The notes beneath the pieces were generated by a model that did not search any database, was not told the origin of the DNA, and saw nothing but the letters and a program-made list of their open reading frames with translations. A DNA stretch of 64,000 nt, taken from NCBI RefSeq assembly GCF_002483235.1, contig NZ_DLHN01000020.1, forward strand, positions 62,001 through 126,000, in the 5' to 3' direction. Positions within the stretch are counted from its first letter, which is position 1. Every line of letters begins with the position of its first letter. The position numbers were made by a program, and so were the translations under genes. Below, piece by piece: positions 27,326-36,030 of this stretch. The DNA is from Pedobacter glucosidilyticus (lineage in GTDB: Bacteria; Bacteroidota; Bacteroidia; Sphingobacteriales; Sphingobacteriaceae).

Positions 27326-27736
27326 GATTAAAGATTAATAATTGATGGAGCTAATTTATCTACTCTTATTGAGCTTAAGTACTTTCTAATGTTTCAAAAG
27401 AACTAGTTTGATGTAAGCATTTATCAAATTTATAAGACTATTAATATTTATGCTAACTCTTTATACATGTTTTTTAATGATAAGCAAAGCTATTTTCATA
27501 TTTTGTACAATGTCACATTAAGCATGCTTGTTTGAAAAAAACAGCATGAAAAACTCATACACTATTTTTTCAATTTTGATTTAAACAGATAATTTATTTT
27601 GATTTGAAAAATAGCAATTTAAAACCGCAACTTAATTTATTCTTTATTGGGATATTATTAATTATTGGAGTGTTGCTATTTATCAGGTTGATTTAGATTT
27701 CTTATAAACCTTTTAATAAACCTTAATTAACGTTTC
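27326..27736. promoter_or_regulatory. Divergent regulatory region between GH50-like gene and susC2
   Basis: These 411 bases hold no gene and carry the promoters for the minus-strand GH50/GH2 operon and the plus-strand susCD2 operon. The candidate operator at 27517-27548 lies near the middle, about 190 bases from each start codon. Confidence 0.7.
27517..27548 (+). promoter_or_regulatory. Candidate regulator-binding site, copy 1
   Basis: The segment begins ATTAAGCATG, continues through TTTGAA and ends in a second CATG exactly 22 bases after the first. The first 20 bases match 18 of 20 with the site at 40397, and the second CATG has the same spacing there. Direct half-sites about two helix turns apart suit an AraC-type DNA-binding domain such as that of the hybrid regulator at 36031. 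Confidence 0.6.
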
Positions 27737-30700
27737 ATGAAACAATTTTATCAAAATTGCAAAATTCTGTTATTTGCGATTTTTTTAAGTACGATTAGCT
27801 TAGAAATTCAGGCACAAAACTTAAAAATCACAGGACTAGTAATTGATGCTAGCGATAACAGTCCCTTACCAGGTGTTACCGTTAGTGTTAAAGCCCAACA
27901 AAAGAAAGCTATTACTGATGTAGACGGAAAATATACGCTCTCAAATATGAAAGAGCAGGATATACTTATATTTTCTTATGTAGGTTATAATTCATCAGAA
28001 ATTTCTATTAAAGAATTACAAAAAAATAATTATCAAGTAAATCTGTCACAAAATCTATCCAAACTTGACGAGGTAGTGGTTGTGGGTTATGGTACACAAA
28101 AAAGAAGTGAAGTTACAGGGTCTATTGGTTCTATTAAAGCAGACCAAATGGATCAATTTTCTGGAGGTTCACTGAATACCAGTTTACAAGGGAAGATTGC
28201 AGGTTTACAAATTACAACCAATTCTGGCGAGCCAGGAGCGGGGGCAAATATCACTTTAAGAGGCGTTTCCTCTATTAACGGAGCCAGCCAGCCTTTATTT
28301 ATTATTGATGGAATACCTGTAAATAATGATAATTATGGTGCTTTAAATGATGAAGCCTCTTTTAGTCCTTTAAATGATATCAATCCATCTGATATTGAAT
28401 CTATTGAAGTATTAAAGGATGGTGCTACAGCTTCCATTTATGGTTCAAGAGCAAGTAATGGTGTCATTATCATCACAACTAAAAAAGGTACAACAGTAAA
28501 GCCTGTTATTAATTTTTCCTTTAATAGTAGTTTGGTTGAGTTAACAAGAAAGATTGGTATTCTTAACGCCAGAGATTTTAGAGAAGCTTATACAGAGTCT
28601 ATTTATAACTCTACAGATATACTAACCACTAAAGTTTCTGTTATTGATTCCTTACATCCTTACTACAGGGATTCTTACAATTGGCAAGACATCATGTATA
28701 GACAGGCTTTGCAATACAAGTTAGATATGAGTGTTAACGGAGCATCTAAAGATAGAACAATAGATTATTACATTAGTGCTGGTTACCGAGATTTAAAGCC
28801 TATAGTAGTAGAAACTCAATACAAACAGCTATTTGCTACTTCTAGAATCAACTATAAAATAAGTAAAACAATTCAAGGCTCAACCAACTTCAATCTCTCT
28901 AACTTTTTGTATAATAGGCAAAATAATAGTATCATTAGTAGATACCTATCTGCACTGCCTGTTTATGGGCCTTACGACCCGATAACTGGTGAAGTTATTC
29001 CATTATTTGAAGGTAATAGGCCAAGTGCTTTAGCACAGGCCATATATTCTACAAACGATATTAAAAGGTGGCGTTTATTGGGTAAACAAGAAATCAGTGT
29101 GAATATCCTTAAAGATCTTGTTTTTAAAACCAATATATCTGTAGATTACAGTACAACAGATTCTTATTTCTTTAGTCCGCCCATCTTTAGTACAGCAAGT
29201 TCTGTAAGATCTATTTTTAGTGATTTTAGACCAGAAGTAAGATCCTCATTTATAAATGAAAATATCCTAACCTATAAATTGAAAATTAAGAAAAATCATA
29301 ATTTCGATTTTCTTTTAGGGCAATCTTACCAATTATTCAGAACTGATGAAACCTATGTTAGGGGTATTGGAAATATAGATAACCAGATAACTTCAATTGC
29401 GGGCTCTGCAAATATTACCAATTTTAGTCAAACTCAGGAAGAAAATGCTTTAGCATCATTTTTTGGAAGAGCAAACTATAACTACAAATCAAAGTATCTA
29501 TTATCACTTGTTTTAAGAAGGGATGCATCTTCAAGATTTGGTGAAAATAATCAAGCTTCTTATTTTCCATCTGTTTCAGCTGGATGGAAATTTTCCAGTG
29601 AAAAATTTGCATCTGATTTAACTTGGCTTTATGAAGGTAAGTTGAGAGCAAGTTACGGTATTACAGGTAATCAAACCATTGGTAATTATGCCTCGCAAGG
29701 AGCCATCTCCAGACAAGGGTCTTATTTAGGAAATTTAGGTTTAGTTTCTACTAATCTTGCAAATGGTAATTTGAAATGGGAGACGACAAAGCAATTTGAC
29801 ATAGGTCTAGATTTAAGTTTTTTGAAAGGTAGATTTAATGTAACTACCGATTATTATATTAAAAACAGTAGTGATTTATTATTTAATGTTCAAATACCTA
29901 TTCAAAGCGGTTATAATTCTATTCCTTACAATTTTGGAAGTTTAAGTAATAAAGGGTTTGAATTAGCATTAGATGGTGTCATTATTGACAAAAAATTTAA
30001 ATGGTCTTCCATATTTACCATTGGTATTAACAAAAATACGGTAACAGAATTACCAGGTAATGAAGATTATCGTCCTAATCAGTTTTCTTTAGCAAGAGTA
30101 GGGGAAGCTGTAGGTGTATTTTACGGTTTTAAAGCTTTAGGGGTATATGCTAGAGATGAAGATAATGTTTATACTACTGACGCTAACGGAAATGTTATTC
30201 CTTACAGAAAGGGGTCTTCTAGTGGTGCTATTTATAAGGCTGGAGACGTGATTTATGAAGATGTTAATGGTGATGGAGTCATTAATCTAGATGATTTACA
30301 AATTATAGGAGACCCTACTCCTAAAGCATTTGGAGGCTTACAAAATACTTTTCGCTATAAGAACTTTACATTTAGTTTCTTCCTCAATTATGTAATAGGT
30401 AATGATTTGTTTAATAATCTTGTAAGAAGCTTAGATGGAAGTATCTTCGATACCAATTACTCAACTAATCAATTAAGAAGATGGAGAAAACCGGGTGATG
30501 TAACAGATGTTCCTAGAATTATAAAAGGGGATCCTATGGAAACCTATGCTATTAGTGATAGATTTATTGAAGACGGAACATTCGTTAGGTTGCAAAACAC
30601 TTCTTTGGCCTATAATCTTCCTAGAAATATTGTAAATAAGTTAAAATTAAGTAGCGCTAATATTGGTGTTAGTGTTCAAAATTTATTTACATGGGGAAGT

Positions 30701-30817
30701 TACAGCGGTTATGATCCCGAAATCAGTACAGGAAATAATCCACTTGGTTACGGTCTAGACAATGGTTCTTTTCCTAGAACCAGATCTTTTAACTTAACCT
30801 TAAACGCAAAATTCTAA
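27737..30817 (+). CDS. susC: SusC-like TonB-dependent transporter (pair 2)
   Basis: This 1026-residue outer-membrane importer has a signal peptide ending EIQAQ, a regulatory-like domain (ITGLVIDASDNSPLPGVTV), the VVVVGYGTQKR segment, a plug (SLQGKIAGLQI, GVSSINGASQPLFIIDG, VLKDGATASIYGSRASNGV) and a long beta-barrel ending LTLNAKF. There is no STN domain. It heads the operon susC2-susD2-fasciclin lipoprotein. The distance to susD2 is one base. The candidate operator about 200 bases upstream suggests control by the hybrid sensor. Confidence 0.95.
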   Translation: MKQFYQNCKILLFAIFLSTISLEIQAQNLKITGLVIDASDNSPLPGVTVSVKAQQKKAITDVDGKYTLSNMKEQDILIFSYVGYNSSEISIKELQKNNYQVNLSQNLSKLDEVVVVGYGTQKRSEVTGSIGSIKADQMDQFSGGSLNTSLQGKIAGLQITTNSGEPGAGANITLRGVSSINGASQPLFIIDGIPVNNDNYGALNDEASFSPLNDINPSDIESIEVLKDGATASIYGSRASNGVIIITTKKGTTVKPVINFSFNSSLVELTRKIGILNARDFREAYTESIYNSTDILTTKVSVIDSLHPYYRDSYNWQDIMYRQALQYKLDMSVNGASKDRTIDYYISAGYRDLKPIVVETQYKQLFATSRINYKISKTIQGSTNFNLSNFLYNRQNNSIISRYLSALPVYGPYDPITGEVIPLFEGNRPSALAQAIYSTNDIKRWRLLGKQEISVNILKDLVFKTNISVDYSTTDSYFFSPPIFSTASSVRSIFSDFRPEVRSSFINENILTYKLKIKKNHNFDFLLGQSYQLFRTDETYVRGIGNIDNQITSIAGSANITNFSQTQEENALASFFGRANYNYKSKYLLSLVLRRDASSRFGENNQASYFPSVSAGWKFSSEKFASDLTWLYEGKLRASYGITGNQTIGNYASQGAISRQGSYLGNLGLVSTNLANGNLKWETTKQFDIGLDLSFLKGRFNVTTDYYIKNSSDLLFNVQIPIQSGYNSIPYNFGSLSNKGFELALDGVIIDKKFKWSSIFTIGINKNTVTELPGNEDYRPNQFSLARVGEAVGVFYGFKALGVYARDEDNVYTTDANGNVIPYRKGSSSGAIYKAGDVIYEDVNGDGVINLDDLQIIGDPTPKAFGGLQNTFRYKNFTFSFFLNYVIGNDLFNNLVRSLDGSIFDTNYSTNQLRRWRKPGDVTDVPRIIKGDPMETYAISDRFIEDGTFVRLQNTSLAYNLPRNIVNKLKLSSANIGVSVQNLFTWGSYSGYDPEISTGNNPLGYGLDNGSFPRTRSFNLTLNAKF

Positions 30818-30818
30818 A

Positions 30819-32375
30819 ATGATGAAAGCAAAATATATATCCTCTTTTATTATTGGACTATCGTCTTTAGTAATGCTAAATTCATGTAATTCTGCATTAG
30901 ATAGAGACCCTCTAACACAATATGGTTCTGATAATTTTTGGAATGAGCCTGCACAAGCTAGTGCAGTTTTAACAGGAACCTATTTAAGATTACAAACTGC
31001 ATTAAATACGGAGTTTTTCTTTTATGGTGATTCGAGATCAGATATCTGCGGTTTATATTTAGAAAATAACACTCAAAATATAGCTGTTATCTTTAATAGA
31101 CTTGATGCAAACCTTCCAGTTACAGATTGGGGAAATTTTTATGTCATTATTAATCAGGCTAACCTGATTATAAAGAATGTAAAAATAATGAATGATAAAG
31201 GTTTGTATGTTGGAAGAACAACAGAATACAATAGGGTGTTAGGGCAAGCTTATGCCTTAAGAGCTTTAGCTTATTTCTATTTAGTAAGGGTTTGGGGCGA
31301 TGTGCCTTTGATTACCGAGCCAGTAGAAAATCCATCAGATTTAAATGCGCTTAAAACTCCTAGAGTAGCTAAAGACACAGTTTTTAACCGCATATCAACA
31401 GATTTAAGATTAGCAAGAGATTTAGTGCCTACTTCTTATTCGGATGCTCAACAAACCAGAGCCACAATAACTAGGGGAGCAGTAGATGCAATTATGACAG
31501 ATTATTGCATGTGGAAGAATGATCCAGACAGTGTGATCACTACTTCTGCCAGGGTAATATCTAATACGCAATATGGCTTAACAGCTCTTTATGATCCAAA
31601 TATAGATTATTATACTTTACCACAAGTTGAAGTAGATAAAACAGAGTATTCTAAAATGTTTACAGATGGATTTAGTAAAGAATCTATTTTAGAAATAGCT
31701 TATAATAATGATGAAAATACATTGTCAGGCTTATTAACACTATTTGGTGGTGGTCAGGGAGTAGCACAATTTTTTGCTGATAGAGATTTAGTAACCAGCT
31801 ACAGATCAGGAGATCTTAGAACAGTTGCACATTTTAAAAATGAGAATCAGATTTATAAAAACTTTCCTAAAGGTACTTTTGATAGGGTAACAGAAAATGA
31901 TAAAAATGTTATCCTCTATCGTTTATCGGATATCTTACTACTCAGAGCAGAAGCATTAGTTAAAACTAATCAGCGTTCTGCTGCGTGGACACTTATTAAG
32001 CAAGTTAGAGAAAGGGCTTTCGGTCCCGTTGAGGTTGAAACATTAGTTCCTGGTTCTAATCCAGCTAGGTATGTGATTAATAATCCTAATCCTTATAATA
32101 GGTTAAATACAGGTGTTACTAGTAATTCCGAAAGAGCTGCTTTTTTAGCTTTAAGTAATGATGCTGCCGAGGATTATATCCTAGAAGAGAGAAAAAAAGA
32201 GCTTTGCTTTGAAGGTAAGCGCTGGTTTGATTTGGTTAGAACCGGAAAAGTTATCCAGGTGATGCAAAATAGAACCAATGGTAAAATTACCAATCCGGCA
32301 AATATCCTTTGGCCTATTAACTTAAATATCATCAGACAGAATCCAAATATTGAACAAAATGATTTTTATAAATAG
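30819..32375 (+). CDS. susD: SusD-like glycan-binding lipoprotein (pair 2)
   Basis: This 518-residue surface lipoprotein has a lipobox in VMLNSCNSAL, followed by RDPLTQYGSDNFWNEPAQA, the helical core with AYALRALAYFYLVRVWGDVPLI, and the end segment YILEERKKELCFEGKRWFDL typical of RagB/SusD proteins. It pairs with the transporter whose gene ends one base earlier. Two ATG codons in a row open the gene, and both give the same signal peptide. Confidence 0.94.
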   Translation: MMKAKYISSFIIGLSSLVMLNSCNSALDRDPLTQYGSDNFWNEPAQASAVLTGTYLRLQTALNTEFFFYGDSRSDICGLYLENNTQNIAVIFNRLDANLPVTDWGNFYVIINQANLIIKNVKIMNDKGLYVGRTTEYNRVLGQAYALRALAYFYLVRVWGDVPLITEPVENPSDLNALKTPRVAKDTVFNRISTDLRLARDLVPTSYSDAQQTRATITRGAVDAIMTDYCMWKNDPDSVITTSARVISNTQYGLTALYDPNIDYYTLPQVEVDKTEYSKMFTDGFSKESILEIAYNNDENTLSGLLTLFGGGQGVAQFFADRDLVTSYRSGDLRTVAHFKNENQIYKNFPKGTFDRVTENDKNVILYRLSDILLLRAEALVKTNQRSAAWTLIKQVRERAFGPVEVETLVPGSNPARYVINNPNPYNRLNTGVTSNSERAAFLALSNDAAEDYILEERKKELCFEGKRWFDLVRTGKVIQVMQNRTNGKITNPANILWPINLNIIRQNPNIEQNDFYK

Positions 32376-32378
32376 TTT

Positions 32379-33875
32379 ATGAAAAAGGTTAAAATATTTA
32401 TAAGTGTTCTAATTATAGTTTTAATTGGCACTTCATGCAATAAGTTACAGTTGTTAAAAGATGTAGACCCAAACCCTATTCCGGCAGGTATAGATCTTAA
32501 AAATAAAACCATCTGGGAGTTTCTTGCTGAGGATAATTTTCATGAAAACGATTTAACAGAAATTGGTATGTATGGTAAAGCCATTGAACATGCAGGGTTA
32601 AAAGATTTGCTAAACAGTGATGGTAATCTTACCGTAATTATTCCTAATAATACCGCTATTAATAATTTGATAACTTCTGCTTTAGGTTATAGCAGTTTAC
32701 AAGATGTGCCACCGGCAGTAATGAAAAACTTACTTTTGAGTACTATAATTAGTCAAAGAGTTAGATCATTTGATTTACAAGTATCAGAAACAAAGTCATT
32801 TGAATCCTTAAATAATGATTCTTTGTACTTTACCAGAACAGTAGCTACAGCAGATGCTTACAGGTTTACCATAAATAGTTCTCCAAGATTGGCTTCTCCA
32901 TCATCAATTGTAAGAACTCAAAATCTAGAATTTAAAAATGGTATTGCACATGTGGTTACTTCTTTTACCAATTATATCCCGAGTACCTCTAATAAGGATG
33001 CTGGAAATGCTACAGTAAAAGTAGATTCCATTCCCGTTACTAAAGATTCTTACGTTAATGGTGGTAGTTCAACCTTAAGAAATACCAATTATGGCTCTGT
33101 AACTACCATGTCTGTTAAAAATTTCCCAACAGATATGAGTTTTACACGAAGGGGGATTACACAATTTGCGGTTAGAAGACCATCATTTACAGAAAGGATT
33201 GGTTCTGTTGAAGTTTATTTCTTTTTAAATAGGATAGATGGTGCGGGAACAATCCTTATCAATGAAGATCAAAATATTGATTGGCAAGAAAACACCATTA
33301 ATTGGAATAATGCACCTATACCTGGCTCTGTACCTTTATTTTCTTTTCCTGTTAATTCTGAAAGTAATTTTAGGTGGCAAACCGGTATAATTACCTCTGC
33401 TTATATAGATGCTATCAATAGCAATAAAACTTTTATCAATATTGGTATTTTCACACCAAATACACCCCTTTATTATTTTGCAACTAAAGAGGCTCCGGCA
33501 AACAGAAGGCCCTACATGCTGATAAAAAGTGTAGCGCAAACGGTATTAAGAGATTTACTCAATACTGGATTAACGGTTAATGCCAATACTGGATATAAGA
33601 TTCTTACTATCCAAGACTTAAAGCTAGAAGGTACTACAGATAAAAATATCTTTTATAACATTAAAACCTTACCTACAAACGGTATTTTAGTTATAAACGG
33701 GATTCCGGCTAAAGAAGCTGGTAAATCATCATTTTCTCAGGAATTGATGAGAAAAGGTGGAGTTAAATACTTGTATACCGGCACTGGTAATACTGATACT
33801 TTTGAACTAGAAGCAAGCGATTTTCAAAATGGCTTCTATCCAGATATCATCAATGTGAATGTAAGCATTCAGTAA
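32379..33875 (+). CDS. Surface lipoprotein with fasciclin and DNRLRE domains
   Basis: This 498-residue lipoprotein (lipobox LIGTSCNKL) has a fasciclin-like domain at about 45-200 (TIWEFLAEDN, GNLTVIIPNNTAINNL, FKNGIAHVV), a DNRLRE domain at about 215-390 (KDSYVNGGSSTLRNTNYGS, ENTINWNNAP) and a beta-rich tail. It occupies the SusE/F-like third position of the susCD2 operon, 3 bases after susD2, so a role as a surface glycan-binding protein is likely from context. A related DNRLRE domain occurs in the beta-helix protein of block A. No catalytic site is seen. A terminator follows. Confidence 0.78.
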   Translation: MKKVKIFISVLIIVLIGTSCNKLQLLKDVDPNPIPAGIDLKNKTIWEFLAEDNFHENDLTEIGMYGKAIEHAGLKDLLNSDGNLTVIIPNNTAINNLITSALGYSSLQDVPPAVMKNLLLSTIISQRVRSFDLQVSETKSFESLNNDSLYFTRTVATADAYRFTINSSPRLASPSSIVRTQNLEFKNGIAHVVTSFTNYIPSTSNKDAGNATVKVDSIPVTKDSYVNGGSSTLRNTNYGSVTTMSVKNFPTDMSFTRRGITQFAVRRPSFTERIGSVEVYFFLNRIDGAGTILINEDQNIDWQENTINWNNAPIPGSVPLFSFPVNSESNFRWQTGIITSAYIDAINSNKTFINIGIFTPNTPLYYFATKEAPANRRPYMLIKSVAQTVLRDLLNTGLTVNANTGYKILTIQDLKLEGTTDKNIFYNIKTLPTNGILVINGIPAKEAGKSSFSQELMRKGGVKYLYTGTGNTDTFELEASDFQNGFYPDIINVNVSIQ

Positions 33876-33884
33876 ACTCAGGAT

Positions 33885-33935
33885 AAGCCTGCATTTTACC
33901 TTTATTCTAATAAATGTAGAGTGCAGGCTTTTTAT
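33885..33935 (+). terminator. Terminator after the susCD2 operon
   Basis: AAGCCTGCA (33885-33893) pairs with TGCAGGCTT (33922-33930) around an AT-rich loop, followed by a short T-run. It is 10 bases beyond the lipoprotein stop and separates the operon from the flavoenzyme gene. Confidence 0.8.
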
Positions 33936-34002
33936 ATCAATACTTATCTTAAGCTATTACTCGTCTCAGAATAGCCTTTATTTCTCAATCAAATTTATCA
34001 AA

Positions 34003-36006
34003 ATGAGGGTTCATATTATCATGATACTGTTATTATATAGTATCAATCAAGCAAATGCTCAAAAAACAGATGTTGTTATTTATGGAGCAACTGCTTCAGG
34101 TGTTATGGCGGCTATTGCAGCTGCTAAAGAAGGGGTAAAAGTAACTTTAGTAGAGCCTGGAAATCATATTGGTGGTATGCTTACTGGTGGATTATCTCAT
34201 ACAGATTATGGAGATAGAACAGTTATTGGAGGTTTAGCAGCAGAGTTTTATCAAAAAGTTGCGGATTATTACAAAGTTCCTATATTCTATTGGCGTGGAC
34301 CCGAACCTAAAGTGGGAGAACAACTATTAAAAGAATGGCTTATCCAGTATAAAGTAAATGTTCTTTATGGGAAAAGAGTGATTCAGGTTGAAAAAGAATC
34401 AGGTGTGATTTCTGCTTTAACTTTCAAAGATGGTACAAGAATACAAGCAAAAGCTTTTATAGATGCTAGTTATGAAGGAGATTTAATGGCCAAAGCGAAA
34501 GTTTCCTATACTTTTGGAAGAGAAGGAAAGAAGGATTATAATGAAACATGGGCAGGCAGGCAACCCATTACCTTTACAAGCCATCAGATAGATGTTAAGT
34601 TAAGTCCATTTATTGATGAAAAACAGAAATTGATTCTTCCTTTGATAAAAAAAGAACCCATGGTAGAAATTGGGGAGGCAGATAAGGGTATACAGTCTTA
34701 CTGCTTTAGAATGATTGCGACAAATAATTTGGAGAATATGATACCGTGGCCAAAACCAAATCATTATAATCCAGAAAATTTTGAACTTATAAAAAGATAT
34801 TATCAAGAAAAGCCTGAGGCCGGGCCCTTAATTAATTTTATTCCAACACTACCTCATCAAAAAGCTGATATTAATTCTGCTGTAGGTATTTCAACAAACT
34901 TATTAGACGGCTCTAGTTGGCGTTATCCTGATGCAGATTATGAACTACGTGATAGTATTTGGCAATGGCACAAAGATTATACCTTAGGTCTTACTTATTT
35001 TTTGGCTCATGATAGCTCAGTCCCAGAACATGTAAGGAACAAGATGAAAACATTTGGTCTTTGTAAAGATGAATATATCAACAATGCCAATTTTCCTCAT
35101 CAGCTTTATGTTAGGGAAGCTAGAAGAATGAAAGGGGAATATTTTATGACTGAACATGATCTCTTGAAAGATACGATAAAGTATGATGCTATAGGAATGG
35201 GATCTTATAATATGGATGTTAGAGAAATGCAGAGGAGTTTTATTGGTATTAGCCGTTTTCCTGATATTAAATATGAAGTTTATAATGAAGGATATTTATC
35301 TATTCCTGTAGCACAGTATGAAATCCCTTATAGAGCACTGGTGCCTAAATATGAGGAGTGTAAAAATTTATTGGTTTCTGTTTGTGTTTCTGGAAGCCAT
35401 TTGGCTATTTCCTCAATCAGAATGGAACCTCAATATATGATTATGGGCCAGGCAGCGGGTTTAGCTGCAGCCTTAGCTATTAAAACAAATAGAGCAGTAC
35501 AGCAAATTGATATATTTTCGCTTCAGCAAAAATTAAAGGCAGAAAATCAAATACTTTCTTTAAAAAATAATCCTTATGGATTATGGAATAAAGTAGATGA
35601 TATTGTTATTGATAATAATATGAAGGGATTTATTTCTTTTACCGGAGATTGGAAAGAAGAAGAAACAAAATTAAAGGGACGTTATGAAATGAATTTTAGA
35701 AGTAAGCAAAAAGGTAAAAGTGGTACGTTTACTTTTAAGCCATATTTATTTAAGTCAGGGCAGTATAATCTTTACTATTGGTCTCCTGCTAATCAGGAAA
35801 ATGAAACTGAGGTGCCATTAGAAATTCACACCTCATCAGGTCTAAAATTTGCCACCATCAATCAAAAGAACTTTGGCGGAGAATGGATTAAAATTGGAAG
35901 TTATTCTTTTGAAAAAGGTAATAAACATGGTGTAACTATTATTGGTGATAAAGATAAGTACACAGTTGCAGATGCTTTCCGTTTTGAGTACATCAAAAAT
36001 CAATAA
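34003..36006 (+). CDS. Exported FAD-dependent oxidoreductase with golvesin-like C-terminal domain
   Basis: This 667-residue protein has a signal peptide ending QANAQ and then a dinucleotide-binding start (TDVVIYGATASGVMAAIAAA) of the FAD-oxidoreductase type (PF12831-like), with HIGGMLTGGLSHTDYG and a later IDASYEGDLMAKA. The flavin domain reaches about residue 520 (GQAAGLAAALA). The tail (about 535-667: GQYNLYYWSPANQ, ADAFRFEY) resembles the golvesin/xanthan-lyase C-terminal domain. Such proteins are common in glycan loci, but their reaction is poorly known. Oxidation of a sugar or aglycone is a guess. It follows a terminator, so it may have its own promoter, and it is convergent with the hybrid sensor gene (24-base gap). 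Confidence 0.82.
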   Translation: MRVHIIMILLLYSINQANAQKTDVVIYGATASGVMAAIAAAKEGVKVTLVEPGNHIGGMLTGGLSHTDYGDRTVIGGLAAEFYQKVADYYKVPIFYWRGPEPKVGEQLLKEWLIQYKVNVLYGKRVIQVEKESGVISALTFKDGTRIQAKAFIDASYEGDLMAKAKVSYTFGREGKKDYNETWAGRQPITFTSHQIDVKLSPFIDEKQKLILPLIKKEPMVEIGEADKGIQSYCFRMIATNNLENMIPWPKPNHYNPENFELIKRYYQEKPEAGPLINFIPTLPHQKADINSAVGISTNLLDGSSWRYPDADYELRDSIWQWHKDYTLGLTYFLAHDSSVPEHVRNKMKTFGLCKDEYINNANFPHQLYVREARRMKGEYFMTEHDLLKDTIKYDAIGMGSYNMDVREMQRSFIGISRFPDIKYEVYNEGYLSIPVAQYEIPYRALVPKYEECKNLLVSVCVSGSHLAISSIRMEPQYMIMGQAAGLAAALAIKTNRAVQQIDIFSLQQKLKAENQILSLKNNPYGLWNKVDDIVIDNNMKGFISFTGDWKEEETKLKGRYEMNFRSKQKGKSGTFTFKPYLFKSGQYNLYYWSPANQENETEVPLEIHTSSGLKFATINQKNFGGEWIKIGSYSFEKGNKHGVTIIGDKDKYTVADAFRFEYIKNQ

Positions 36007-36030
36007 TTATTTTACTGCCACTAAAATTAC

